Assembly: GCA_040514355.1 (NCBI GenBank)
Contig: JBEVCF010000090.1
Coordinates: 1-64,000 of the forward strand
DNA: 64,000 bases
From: Opacimonas sp040514355
GTDB taxonomy: Bacteria > Pseudomonadota > Gammaproteobacteria > Enterobacterales > Alteromonadaceae
Direction of reading: 5' to 3'
The notes beneath the pieces are model-generated. The model searched no databases. It was given only the letters and a program-made list of their open reading frames with translations, and was not told the origin of the DNA. The position numbers and the translations under genes were made by a program. This document shows positions 35,611 through 44,681 of this stretch, one piece after another; positions within the stretch are counted from its first letter, which is position 1; each line of letters starts with the position of its first letter.

Positions 35611-36831
35611 TCAGCGGTATTGATTGAGTTCGAGGCGAGAAACCATAGACATATGGACTTCATCAGGTCCATCCGCGAGACGTAAGCTACGGGCACCCGC
35701 CATAAAGCGCGCCAATGGGAAGTCGTTACACATACCACCACCACCGTGGAGTTGAATGGCCATATCAACGACGTCTTCAAGCATTTGTGGCACAACGACT
35801 TTGATTGCTGAAATGTCAGTCATGGCATTTTTGACGCCCAAATTATCGATTTTCCACGCTGCTTGTAAGGTTAACAAACGCGCTTGTTCAATTTGCATCC
35901 TAGCCTTGGCAATGCGTTCTTTGTTGCCCCCAAGTTCAATGATGGGTTTGCCGAATGCGGTGCGTGAGAGCGCACGTTCAATCCCCAGTTTTAATGCTTG
36001 TTCTGCACACCCAATTGAGCGCATACAATGGTGGATACGACCTGGGCCGAGACGGCCTTGAGCGATAGCGAACCCTTTGCCTTCGCCCATGATAAGGTTT
36101 GAACGTGGTACGACTACATTCTCAAAAGTGACCTCGCCATGCCCATAAGGCGCATCGTAATCACCATAAGCGGTGAGCATACGTTTGATGGTTAAGCCAG
36201 GCGTATCAAGCGGCACTATGACCATCGAGTGACGGGCATGTCGATCGTTTTCTGGATTTGACAAGCCCATAAAAATCATGACTTTGGCATTGGGATGACC
36301 CAAACCGGTAGACCACCATTTGTGACCGTTGATAACAATATTGTCGCCGTCGAATTTAATTTCAGATTGCATATTCGTGGCATCGCTAGAAGCCACGGCG
36401 GGTTCAGTCATCCCAAACACAGAACGAATATCGCCTTTTAACAGTGGTGCCAGCCATTCGGTTTTTTGTTCATCTGAGCCAAAATGGTATAACACTTCCA
36501 TATTGCCTGTATCAGGTGCGTTGCAATTGAAGATCTCAGAAGCAAATAAATACCGCCCCATTTCTTCGGCAAGCGGGGCATATTCAAGCGTCGTCAAACC
36601 TTGACCAAGTTGAGCATCCGGTAAGAAAAGATTGGCTAGGCCTTGGTTTCGTGCAACAAGTTTAAGTCGTTCGACTTCCGGATGAAGTTGCCAGTTATGC
36701 CAATCGCCATGTCCGTTGTGTTCGTGCATAAATTGATAGACATCATCGGCAATTGGGTCGATATGTTCGCGGATAAAATCTTTAACCCGCGCGAGGTATG
36801 CTTGGGTGCGCGCTGAATAGGCAAAATCCAT
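35611..36831 (-). CDS. Acyl-CoA dehydrogenase family protein
   Basis: This is an FAD-dependent acyl-CoA dehydrogenase. The 406-residue product has the substrate/FAD loop VFGMTEPAVASSDATN, the middle beta domain (VINGHKWWSTGLGH) and the C-terminal helical domain ending QLHGGGGMCNDFPLARFMAGARSL (two adjoining pieces). It is of the ACAD10/11-like subgroup by length and by its neighbour, an APH-like kinase that starts about nine bases downstream. The ATG at 36831 follows AGGAG; the TTG at 36855 is rejected. It is the first gene of the seven-gene minus-strand run. Confidence 0.93.
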   Translation of the reverse strand: MDFAYSARTQAYLARVKDFIREHIDPIADDVYQFMHEHNGHGDWHNWQLHPEVERLKLVARNQGLANLFLPDAQLGQGLTTLEYAPLAEEMGRYLFASEIFNCNAPDTGNMEVLYHFGSDEQKTEWLAPLLKGDIRSVFGMTEPAVASSDATNMQSEIKFDGDNIVINGHKWWSTGLGHPNAKVMIFMGLSNPENDRHARHSMVIVPLDTPGLTIKRMLTAYGDYDAPYGHGEVTFENVVVPRSNLIMGEGKGFAIAQGRLGPGRIHHCMRSIGCAEQALKLGIERALSRTAFGKPIIELGGNKERIAKARMQIEQARLLTLQAAWKIDNLGVKNAMTDISAIKVVVPQMLEDVVDMAIQLHGGGGMCNDFPLARFMAGARSLRLADGPDEVHMSMVSRLELNQYR

Positions 36832-36899
36832 ACTGAGACTCCTGTTAGAATGCAACCAGACTAATTGAATACGAATATAAATCCAATTTTGTTTGCTTA

Positions 36900-36932
36900 G
36901 GTCAAACTATAGAACAAACTAATACTTTGACC
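36900..36932. repeat. Inverted repeat upstream of the acyl-CoA dehydrogenase gene
   Basis: GGTCAAA (36900-36906) and TTTGACC (36926-36932) are perfect inverted arms separated by 19 AT-rich bases, 69-101 bases ahead of the dehydrogenase start. It may be an operator; no regulator is identified. Confidence 0.4.
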
Positions 36933-36968
36933 CTATCAGGCCTCCTTCTAGCCGACTAAGTATGAGGG

Positions 36969-37559
36969 CTAAACTGGTAAATGGCCCCAGACTAAGTCTT
37001 TGAAGTGTTTGCGGCACATGGATTCATAGCGTTCATTGCCTCCGACTTCGACTTGTGCTCCCTCCCGACTAGCATGCCCATTTTCATCAATACGCACCAC
37101 AAAATTAGCCTTGCGTCCACAATGACAAATCGTTTTGAGTTCGGTAAGCTTATCTGCCCAAGCGAGCAAGTACTGACTTCCACTGAAGGTTTCCCCCAAG
37201 AAATCGGTACGTAGGCCATATGCCAAGACCGGGATTTGTAAATCATCAACGATATGGATAGCTTGCAATACCTGTTCTTTACTCAAAAACTGCGCTTCGT
37301 CGATAAAAATAGCATCCACAGCCTGTTTTTGTAACAACACTTGCACCGTATCATACAGGTTACTATCGACATTAAAGGTCAATGCCGGTTTTTGCACACC
37401 AATCCGAGAACTGATTTTGCCTTCTCCATAGCGATTATCCAGTTGTGCAGTAAACAACACAGGGGTGAGTCCACGTTCTTCGTAGTTATAGGCAGATTGT
37501 AAAAGAGCTGTGGATTTGCCTGCATTCATTGCAGCATAGTAAAAATACAACTGAGCCAT
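36969..37559 (-). CDS. tdk: Thymidine kinase
   Basis: This enzyme phosphorylates thymidine with ATP in pyrimidine salvage. The 196-residue product is a type II thymidine kinase. The P-loop lies at residues about 9-17 (AAMNAGKST), followed by the Walker-B-like FIDEAQFL and the lasso region with a zinc site (ICHCGRKANF and a later CRKH). The C-terminal YESMCRKHF is typical. It is monocistronic and followed on the minus strand by the divergent dehydrogenase promoter region. Confidence 0.96.
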   Translation of the reverse strand: MAQLYFYYAAMNAGKSTALLQSAYNYEERGLTPVLFTAQLDNRYGEGKISSRIGVQKPALTFNVDSNLYDTVQVLLQKQAVDAIFIDEAQFLSKEQVLQAIHIVDDLQIPVLAYGLRTDFLGETFSGSQYLLAWADKLTELKTICHCGRKANFVVRIDENGHASREGAQVEVGGNERYESMCRKHFKDLVWGHLPV

Positions 37560-37627
37560 GATAGAAGAGGGGTCTCATTATTATGTGTTTGTCTGCTATG
37601 AATTATTCGCTAGTCTCTGAGAAAATG

Positions 37628-37656
37628 CAAAAAAAAGACTACTTAAGTAGTCTTTG
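37628..37656 (-). terminator. Rho-independent terminator of the fadE-type gene
   Basis: A perfect inverted repeat with arms AAAGACTACTT and its complement (37634-37655) has an A run on its left. On the minus strand this is a hairpin followed by eight T, about 70 bases past the stop codon at 37724. Confidence 0.85.
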
Positions 37657-37723
37657 TGAGGGTGAAGGATCATGCCTTGAACAAAAACATAACGTCACTT
37701 ATGTCTAAGCTCAAGACTGGCAC

Positions 37724-39970
37724 TTATGCAGCGTCATTAAAATCTGCAGCTAAGGGTTTACCATCGACACCTACCAACTCGAGATCGAACGTGAACTCAT
37801 CGACACGTACCGCAAGTTTGCGTTTTTCGTTGTAATCCAACAATGCTGCAAGCTCTTCTGCTGTAATCGCATCGGTTTTGTGTAGCTCATTCACCGCATG
37901 CTCAAATGAGATAAACGGTACGACTGGCGCTTTGCGCAAAGCTTTTTGGACTTTACCCAAAATCGGCAGAACCGCATGTTTTGCAAGGAACGCTTGTTCG
38001 TTGATATCGTTGCCATCACCGGCTTTAACTTTCACTAAGTGTGTCAGTTCTGCCTTGATCGTACTATTTTGTAGCGCAGCGACCGACAATTCACGCACCA
38101 GCTCATCACTGATGCTAGGCGTGCTGTTAGTATACGTATTGGTCAGTAGACGCATCAAGCCTCGTGTAGGTGTGTTCGGGAAGTTATTCACAAACTCAAC
38201 AATCGCTTTTTCAGCTTGGCCTAAAGACCACTCCATTGCATATTTGAAGTACGGTAAAGCTTCCTCGCGGTTACTGACACGTTGCTCGTAATGACGAATC
38301 ACTGCCATAGCGCCGTAGGTGTAGCTCATCACATCGCCCAAACGCGCAGAGAGTAACTCCGCTTTCTTCAAATCGCCGCCTAATACTAACAATGACAAGT
38401 CAGCAAGAGGTGCGAGTTTGGCCGACAAAGCATTCAAACGTTGCTCGTATACCTTCACTTCATTAAATTCCGAATCAGCAGAACGAGCAAACGGTAGGTA
38501 GGCATTTTTAAGGCTTCTAAACGCGTTTTTCACCGAGAACCACACGGTTTTGCCCATGACTTTATTAAATGGTTTATCCGCTGCCGCATCGTCTGAGTGG
38601 ATCAGCTCAACCATTTCTTGCAAGTAGGGATGACAACGCATGGCACCTTGACCAAAGATCATGAGGTTGCGCGTTAAAATGTTCGCGCCTTCGACAGTAA
38701 TCGCAATGGGTAAGGAGCTGTAACCATTGGCTAGCGTATTTTGTGGACCACGTTGGATCGCTTTACCTGCTTGGATATCCATCGCTTGGTTGATGACATC
38801 ACGACCTAATTCAGTCATGTGATATTTGGCAATCGCTGTAACAACAGAAGGCTTGATACCTTGATTCAAACCTTCTGTGGTCAATACGCGCATAGATTCT
38901 TGTAAGAATGTTTTCCCCGCGATATCTGCGAGTTTTTCTTGGATCCCTTCAAAGCGCCCCACTGGCATACCAAACTGCTCACGCACGAATGCGTATTCCG
39001 CAGTAGATTTGAACGCAGCTTGCGCAGACGCAACACCCATGGCTGGTAGTGAAATACCACGACCAGCACCGAGACAGCTGACCAGCATCTGCCAACCTTT
39101 ACCGATGTTTTTCTGACCCCCAATAATGAAGTCCATCGGAATAAAGACGTTATGGCCACGGGTCGTACCGTTATAGAAGCGCACCCCCATTGGGTCATGA
39201 CGGTTACCGAGTTCAACACCCGGATGGTCCTTGGGTAATAATGCACAGGTAATGCCTAGTTCTAATTTGTCACCCAGTAATTGATCCGGATCGAAAACTT
39301 TGAATGCTAAGCCGAGCACAGTCGCAATAGGTGCTAGAGTAATATAGCGCTTGTCCCACGAGACCGATAAACCCAATACTTCTTCGCCGTTGTACATGCC
39401 TTTGGTTACAATACCCGCATCAGGGATCGAACCTGCGTCAGAACCCGCTTCTGGTCCTGTTAATGCAAAACAGGGAATATCTGTGCCAACTGCTAAGCGC
39501 GGCAACCAGTACTGTTGTTGTGCCTCCGTTCCATAGTGCATGAGCAGTTCACCTGGACCCAATGAGTTTGGTACCATGACGGTAACGGCAATCGCACCAC
39601 TCGCGGTAGCAATCGTTGCAACAATGGTTGAATTAGCATAAGGCGAAAACTCTAGACCACCAAACTTTTTGGGGATGATCATAGAAAAGAATTTGTGCTG
39701 GCAGAGAAAATCAATAATTGGCTGGGGGATATGCTTTTCGTTCATCAACTCAAAGTCATTGATCATGTCTATCAACTCAACCACCGGCCCGTCTAAGAAG
39801 GCTTGTTCTTCTTCACTTAACGTACCAGTTGGTAACTGACGTAATGCATGCATGTCAGGTTTGCCTTGGTAAATTGATGACTCAATCCAAACATCACCTG
39901 CGTCCAATGCTTCTTGCTCAGTGAGTGAAATCGGTGGCAATACTTTTTTCAAACGTGTACGTAAACTCAT
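37724..39970 (-). CDS. fadE: Acyl-CoA dehydrogenase, FadE type
   Basis: This is the first-step enzyme of fatty-acid beta-oxidation. The 748-residue product has the large FadE architecture: an N-terminal extension, an acyl-CoA dehydrogenase core (IPKKFGGLEFSPYANS; CFALTGPEAGSDAGSIPD; the TVEGANILTRNLMIFGQGA segment) and a C-terminal DUF1974 region after about 460. It is shorter than E. coli FadE because the N-terminal membrane segment is absent; the sequence starts directly with MSLRTRLKKVLPPISLT. A FadR-like operator lies just upstream. It is monocistronic with its own terminator. Confidence 0.93.
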   Translation of the reverse strand: MSLRTRLKKVLPPISLTEQEALDAGDVWIESSIYQGKPDMHALRQLPTGTLSEEEQAFLDGPVVELIDMINDFELMNEKHIPQPIIDFLCQHKFFSMIIPKKFGGLEFSPYANSTIVATIATASGAIAVTVMVPNSLGPGELLMHYGTEAQQQYWLPRLAVGTDIPCFALTGPEAGSDAGSIPDAGIVTKGMYNGEEVLGLSVSWDKRYITLAPIATVLGLAFKVFDPDQLLGDKLELGITCALLPKDHPGVELGNRHDPMGVRFYNGTTRGHNVFIPMDFIIGGQKNIGKGWQMLVSCLGAGRGISLPAMGVASAQAAFKSTAEYAFVREQFGMPVGRFEGIQEKLADIAGKTFLQESMRVLTTEGLNQGIKPSVVTAIAKYHMTELGRDVINQAMDIQAGKAIQRGPQNTLANGYSSLPIAITVEGANILTRNLMIFGQGAMRCHPYLQEMVELIHSDDAAADKPFNKVMGKTVWFSVKNAFRSLKNAYLPFARSADSEFNEVKVYEQRLNALSAKLAPLADLSLLVLGGDLKKAELLSARLGDVMSYTYGAMAVIRHYEQRVSNREEALPYFKYAMEWSLGQAEKAIVEFVNNFPNTPTRGLMRLLTNTYTNSTPSISDELVRELSVAALQNSTIKAELTHLVKVKAGDGNDINEQAFLAKHAVLPILGKVQKALRKAPVVPFISFEHAVNELHKTDAITAEELAALLDYNEKRKLAVRVDEFTFDLELVGVDGKPLAADFNDAA

Positions 39971-39995
39971 AATTCTCTCTCTTAAGTTAACTCAT

Positions 39996-40012
39996 CGGTC
40001 ATCTGACCAGTT
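39996..40012. promoter_or_regulatory. Possible FadR operator upstream of fadE
   Basis: On the minus strand the 17-mer reads AACTGGTCAGATGACCG, which matches the conserved left half CTGGT and central GA of FadR sites such as E. coli fadD. It is 26-42 bases before the fadE start. The right half is weaker (no GTT). Confidence 0.45.
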
Positions 40013-40173
40013 GTAAAAGTATGGCAAAGGATATCATAAAGATCAAATGTTTTGCATATAAAAGCATCATTCCACAATGCGATCTGAGCCAAAATCGCTA
40101 TTTTTACTCTCATCGGCAAACTTTACACTCAGGTAAATCGTAATAAAATTAACGTGTATATAGGAGAACAAAG

Positions 40174-40431
40174 ATGAAAAATGAAATGGAAAGTCGTTTT
40201 CTACTCAGTGTCTATGAAAAAATTCGACAACATGGTGAACCTCAAACCCTAGGCTACCAATTAGAAGGGGTCACAGCATATACTGATCACGATGGATATA
40301 CGTTATATATTGAAGATGCACTGGTGAAATTGCGTTTTGGTTTCCACAATCAATATCATTACGACTATGACAAGCCAGAACACAAAGAAGCGTTTGATAA
40401 AAAACTGATATCCATAGATAAAACGTATTAA
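40174..40431 (+). CDS. DUF3081-type small cytoplasmic protein
   Basis: This is an 85-residue protein without signal peptide or membrane segment. It has the pattern ESRFLLSVYEKIRQHGE, then GYTLYIEDALVKLRFGFHNQYHYDY, which I recognise as DUF3081, found in Alteromonadales and Vibrionales relatives. Function is unknown. TAGGAG precedes the ATG at good spacing, supporting a real gene. It is divergent from fadE and convergent with the hybrid kinase gene. Confidence 0.8.
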   Translation: MKNEMESRFLLSVYEKIRQHGEPQTLGYQLEGVTAYTDHDGYTLYIEDALVKLRFGFHNQYHYDYDKPEHKEAFDKKLISIDKTY

Positions 40432-40498
40432 CTCATGTCGAATCATACTCTACGTATATCACGTTGCTTGTAGTGACAAGGTTAACTAGGGGCATGCA

Positions 40499-43400
40499 TT
40501 AAAACAACCAGCGTTCCAATTCATTTTGTAAGACCAAGCTCTTAACAGGTTTGGTAATAAAACTGTTCATGCCATAGGAGAGGCATTTTTCGGCATCCCC
40601 ATCCATAGCATGTGCCGTCAATGCGATAATGGGGGTGTTGCGGTAATGAGAATATTGTTCTTCGGTGCGGATGATGTGAGTCGTGTCATAGCCGTCCAAT
40701 ACAGGCATCTGGCAGTCCATTAAGATAGCGCCATATTTTTCAGTTCCCTCCAGCAACATTTTCAGTGCAATTTGTCCGTTTTGGGCCACCTCAACTTGAT
40801 ATCCCAGTTCCTTGAGTATTTCCTGCGCCACGGTTTGATTGACCTCATTATCTTCCACTAGTAGTAATGTGGGTTTAGTTTGTTGCGCATGGTTGGAAAT
40901 AAATACCACGGAAGAGGAGGTTCGTTGCTGTTGTACAATTTTTAGCGTATTGGCAATGAAGCGATATTCAGCTTCATAGAAGAAACCATGAAACCCCTGT
41001 TGTACCAGCTGATCTTTGGTATGAAAGTGATCGGATAAAAAGAAATAGCTAGGATTATTACTCACTTTATCTTGACAAATTTTGATCACTTCTGGAGCCG
41101 GAAAAGCATCACAATAATCGGTTAAGATGAACGATTGAAACGACACATCCTGTTTTAACTCGTGCAGTAGGGTTTTGGAATCAGGTGCTAAATGAATAAA
41201 AAATTCGGCTTGGTTAGACAAGTAATCGTGTAAGTGACCAAATTGAGGATGTTGTCCAATTATCAATACGTGATGGTATTGTTGTTTTTTGGCAACCCGA
41301 TTTTTGTGTGCGGTGTTATCGATGGTAAACCAAAATTCAGCCCCTTGCTGCACGTTGTCAGAGAGTCCAATTTCTCCACCTAATAAATGCGTAATTTGCT
41401 TTGAAATGGCCAGACCTAAACCAGTACCGCCGTATTTTTTGGTAGAAGATTGATCAAGCTGAGTAAATTCGCTAAACAGTTTGGGATAGTCCTCAGGTTT
41501 AATCCCAATTCCAGAGTCTGATATTGTGAAATATAACAGGTCTGGTTCAGGTGCTTTGGCCGTAATTTTGACATAGCCAGACTCCGTAAATTTAATAGAG
41601 TTGGTACATAAATTTAATAGGATCTGCTTTAGACGAGCAGCATCGGTGTGTACAAGAGTCTTAATCTCATTATCAATGATCAGCTTGAGATTTTTTTGTG
41701 TAATTTTATTGTGCAATTCTCGTTCTACGCTCGAAAGTAAATCACTGAGTTCAAACGTTTCTTTTCGGATCTTTAATTCACCGGCTTCGATTTTGGAAAA
41801 ATCTAAGATATCGTTAATTAGATTTAACAATGATTCACTGCTTTGTTGAGCGATGCGAGCATAGTTTCTTTGTTGCGCAGATAATTTTGTACCCATCAAT
41901 AATTCAATCATCCCAATGACACCATTCATAGGTGTACGAATTTCGTGACTCATATTCGCTAAAAATTGGCTTTTCGTACGACTCGCTTCAAGTGCGTTTT
42001 CTTCGGCTTGTTTAAGTTCAGTGATATCTTGGAACGTACCTCTTAATTTTGTGATCACGCCCTCTTCTGTTTCTACAAAACCAATGGCATTCACCCAAAT
42101 ATGTTTGCCAGTGGCGGTAATAAAGGGTAGTTGCAGGTTCCAAGAAGTTCCATCTTCCAAAGCTTTTTCAATTGCTTCATTGATAACAAGCCTAGCTTCT
42201 GGCGCGTAAAACTTGATTGCATCCTCTACCGTTATGTCTGTGCCAATGGGGACTTCATGGATCCGATATACTTCTTCGGACCAATACAGTTTTTGTGCTA
42301 TCACATCGAGTTCCCAACCACCTAATTTGGTCAGTTTTGAAGTTTCTTTAAGTGTAACCTCTTGTTCTTTTGTAGTTTTTTCTAGAGCGAGGATGTCAGT
42401 AATATCCTTCCCCATAAACAAATACCCATTGAGCGTACCATCTCGCGAAAACAACGCTGACATGGTTAAATTGATGGCGCAAGGGCGTTTCTGTTTGGTG
42501 TAAAACGTAAAGGTATGGTCTTTTTTGCGACTTTTTACCGCTGCTTTGTGCAATGCGCCTAAGTTGGGTGGGACTGTTTGGTCGAGCTCCACACTGAGCT
42601 GTTTGGCAAACGCTGAGATTTCGGCCTGATCGAGAAATAGATTTAATGTACCTTGGGCGACAACCTCATAAAACTGCCAGCCGAGTAAGTCAGAGGCGAA
42701 CTCGTTAAACGTTTGAATGATCCCATTGGTGTTAGTCGAGATGATAATTTGTTTGGCTGAATCCAAAATAGCGCGTTGTAAGCTACTTTTTGCACGCAGT
42801 TGATTTTCAAATGATTTACGTGAACTAATATCAGACTCGATGAAAATAAACCCGACGAACCCTTCAGTTTCAAACACCGGTTGACAATTCAGTTTGACCC
42901 ACAACATCGAATGATCAGGTCGTTGGATCAGGAATTCTCCATTGTAAATAGTGCGATTGGTAAGCGCATGCATCAGTCGACGGTATTCCATTGTGTTACA
43001 TTTTTCGTCAAATCGAAAACACGGATTTTGACCTAAAATGACATCTTCAGGATACCCACATTGTCCGACAGCTGCGGAGTTACACCACAGTGTGTTGAGT
43101 GTTTTATCGGTGATAAACACAGCATTATCTGTTTTTTCAGATACGAGTGAAATCAGGCGACTGTAGCTTTTTTCGCGACTAAGTCCGCTTTCGGTTTCAG
43201 CTAATTTGGATGATTCTAAAATCGTTGCTATGACACTTTGTTCGTCATCAATGGTGACGGTTTGTAAAGAAATAGTGATCGAGAAAGTATGGCCTGCTTT
43301 ATGTTTAGCTTGAAATACATTGCCATGACCCATAGGCCTAGATTCATTGGCCTGAATAAACGTTCTCACCCAGCCTCTTTGGTCTTGCATGATGGAGCTT

Positions 43401-43561
43401 GGTAGTAACACAGAAAGAGATTGGCCGATCAATTCCTCATCGGCATAACCAAATAAGGTATTGATTGCACTGTTGACATACATAATTTGACTGTCAAGAT
43501 TGACTTGGATGATACCACTAGCAGTAGCGTTGAGTAATTTGTGGTATAACGATTCGCTCAT
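40499..43561 (-). CDS. Multi-PAS hybrid sensor histidine kinase
   Basis: This is a predicted cytoplasmic hybrid kinase. The 1020-residue product has no clear transmembrane helix. In order there are four PAS domains (starting near residues 3, 130, 260 and 395), a dimerisation domain with His539 in ANMSHEIRTPMNGV, an ATPase domain (N box LCTNSIKFTES, G boxes SGIGIK and GGTGLGLAI), a degenerate receiver-like segment (about 765-880) lacking a clear phospho-Asp, and a C-terminal receiver with Asp949 in ILMDCQMPVLDG. There is no Hpt domain and no adjacent regulator gene, so it is an orphan kinase. The signal is unknown; the PAS domains suggest redox, oxygen or small ligands. Confidence 0.92.
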   Translation of the reverse strand: MSESLYHKLLNATASGIIQVNLDSQIMYVNSAINTLFGYADEELIGQSLSVLLPSSIMQDQRGWVRTFIQANESRPMGHGNVFQAKHKAGHTFSITISLQTVTIDDEQSVIATILESSKLAETESGLSREKSYSRLISLVSEKTDNAVFITDKTLNTLWCNSAAVGQCGYPEDVILGQNPCFRFDEKCNTMEYRRLMHALTNRTIYNGEFLIQRPDHSMLWVKLNCQPVFETEGFVGFIFIESDISSRKSFENQLRAKSSLQRAILDSAKQIIISTNTNGIIQTFNEFASDLLGWQFYEVVAQGTLNLFLDQAEISAFAKQLSVELDQTVPPNLGALHKAAVKSRKKDHTFTFYTKQKRPCAINLTMSALFSRDGTLNGYLFMGKDITDILALEKTTKEQEVTLKETSKLTKLGGWELDVIAQKLYWSEEVYRIHEVPIGTDITVEDAIKFYAPEARLVINEAIEKALEDGTSWNLQLPFITATGKHIWVNAIGFVETEEGVITKLRGTFQDITELKQAEENALEASRTKSQFLANMSHEIRTPMNGVIGMIELLMGTKLSAQQRNYARIAQQSSESLLNLINDILDFSKIEAGELKIRKETFELSDLLSSVERELHNKITQKNLKLIIDNEIKTLVHTDAARLKQILLNLCTNSIKFTESGYVKITAKAPEPDLLYFTISDSGIGIKPEDYPKLFSEFTQLDQSSTKKYGGTGLGLAISKQITHLLGGEIGLSDNVQQGAEFWFTIDNTAHKNRVAKKQQYHHVLIIGQHPQFGHLHDYLSNQAEFFIHLAPDSKTLLHELKQDVSFQSFILTDYCDAFPAPEVIKICQDKVSNNPSYFFLSDHFHTKDQLVQQGFHGFFYEAEYRFIANTLKIVQQQRTSSSVVFISNHAQQTKPTLLLVEDNEVNQTVAQEILKELGYQVEVAQNGQIALKMLLEGTEKYGAILMDCQMPVLDGYDTTHIIRTEEQYSHYRNTPIIALTAHAMDGDAEKCLSYGMNSFITKPVKSLVLQNELERWLF

Positions 43562-43664
43562 GAGTTAGTCATTTCTTAGTCAATTATGTATTTATAGCAT
43601 AAATTGGTGAATTGATTGAAAAATGCTCCATTTTTATATCAATGCTTACTTTGGATAAAAGTTT

Positions 43665-43672
43665 GATATAAT
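43665..43672 (+). promoter_or_regulatory. Extended -10 promoter element of lpxL
   Basis: TG-A-TATAAT (43664-43672 region) is a consensus extended -10 about 30 bases before the lpxL ATG at 43701. A weak -35 lies near 43646. Confidence 0.5.
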
Positions 43673-43700
43673 GCAATAAAAGTTCACGCTCATTATCCCT

Positions 43701-44651
43701 ATGCAAAAAGTCACACAGCCTCAATTTTCCTGGCGTTTTCTCTTGCCACAATACTGGCTCGTTTGGGTGGGTTTAATTTTGTTGTTTACCGTCACGCTTT
43801 TACCTTTATCGGTACTAAGACGTTTAGCTAAAGTGAATGCTTTTTTACTGAGCAAATTAGCCAAAAAACGGGTCAAGATCTTCCGACCTTTCCAGGTGAA
43901 CCAGGAGTTGATNNNNNNNNNNGCATTAGCCTTCCCCGATATGCCAGCCGATGAACAAGCGACCCTCGTACAAAAAAATATAGAAGTAGCGGGTATGGCT
44001 TTGTTTGAAACCGGGATGGGATGGTGGTGGCCAACATGGCGCTTGCGTTCATTATTAGAAATTGAAGGGGTAGAGCACTTACAAGCCATCTTGGAGCAAG
44101 GTAAGGGCGCGTTCACGATGGCGATTCATAACATGAATGCAGAGGTCAGTTTGCGGTTGTTGGGTTTGTATCATCCGTGCGTGGCATTTTACCGTCCACA
44201 CAACAATAAGTTGATGGATTACGTGCAGTACAAAGGACGCGTCCGGTCGAATAAATATTTAATTGATAAACGCAGTTCTCGTTCGTTAATCGAGGCGCTA
44301 AACGAAGGCGAGTTGTGTATTTACTTACCGGACCAGGATTATGGTAAACGTGGCAGCATCTTCGTACCGTTTTTTGGTGTAGAAAAAACAGCAACTCTGA
44401 CTGCTTGTATAATGTTTGCCAAACGCGCGGACTGTATTCCTTTAATGTTGAGTACCCAATACACAGCAACCGGATACAAATTGAAATTTTATCCACCTAT
44501 GCCGGATTTTGCAGAAAAAGAAGAAACACAGGCATTGACGGAAATGAATCAGCAGATTGAACGTATGGTGCTAGAACAACCGGAAAGTTATTTGTGGATG
44601 CATAAACGCTATAAAACTAGGCCCGATGGAGAACCTAGCTTCTATCAATAA
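43701..44651 (+). CDS. lpxL: Lipid A biosynthesis acyltransferase (LpxL type), interrupted by an assembly gap
   Basis: This inner-membrane enzyme adds a secondary acyl chain to Kdo2-lipid IVA. The product (about 316 residues as assembled) has an N-terminal membrane helix (YWLVWVGLILLFTV), the catalytic HX4E motif in AIHNMNAEVSL, and the LpxL-type segments FYRPHNNKLMDYVQYKGR and YLPDQDYGKRGSIFVPFFG. The C-terminus WMHKRYKTRP is conserved. A 10-N run at 43913-43922 falls after about residue 70. The frame continues across it, but about nine more residues than in E. coli LpxL separate VKI from FPDMP, so the sequence beside the gap may be wrong. Confidence 0.9.
   Translation: MQKVTQPQFSWRFLLPQYWLVWVGLILLFTVTLLPLSVLRRLAKVNAFLLSKLAKKRVKIFRPFQVNQELXXXXALAFPDMPADEQATLVQKNIEVAGMALFETGMGWWWPTWRLRSLLEIEGVEHLQAILEQGKGAFTMAIHNMNAEVSLRLLGLYHPCVAFYRPHNNKLMDYVQYKGRVRSNKYLIDKRSSRSLIEALNEGELCIYLPDQDYGKRGSIFVPFFGVEKTATLTACIMFAKRADCIPLMLSTQYTATGYKLKFYPPMPDFAEKEETQALTEMNQQIERMVLEQPESYLWMHKRYKTRPDGEPSFYQ
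43913..43922. other. Assembly gap (10 N) inside lpxL
   Basis: Ten N, a common placeholder length for gaps of unknown size. The true length may differ. Confidence 0.95.
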
Positions 44652-44681
44652 GCCTGTACGCAAAATATCCTCAGCGCCACA

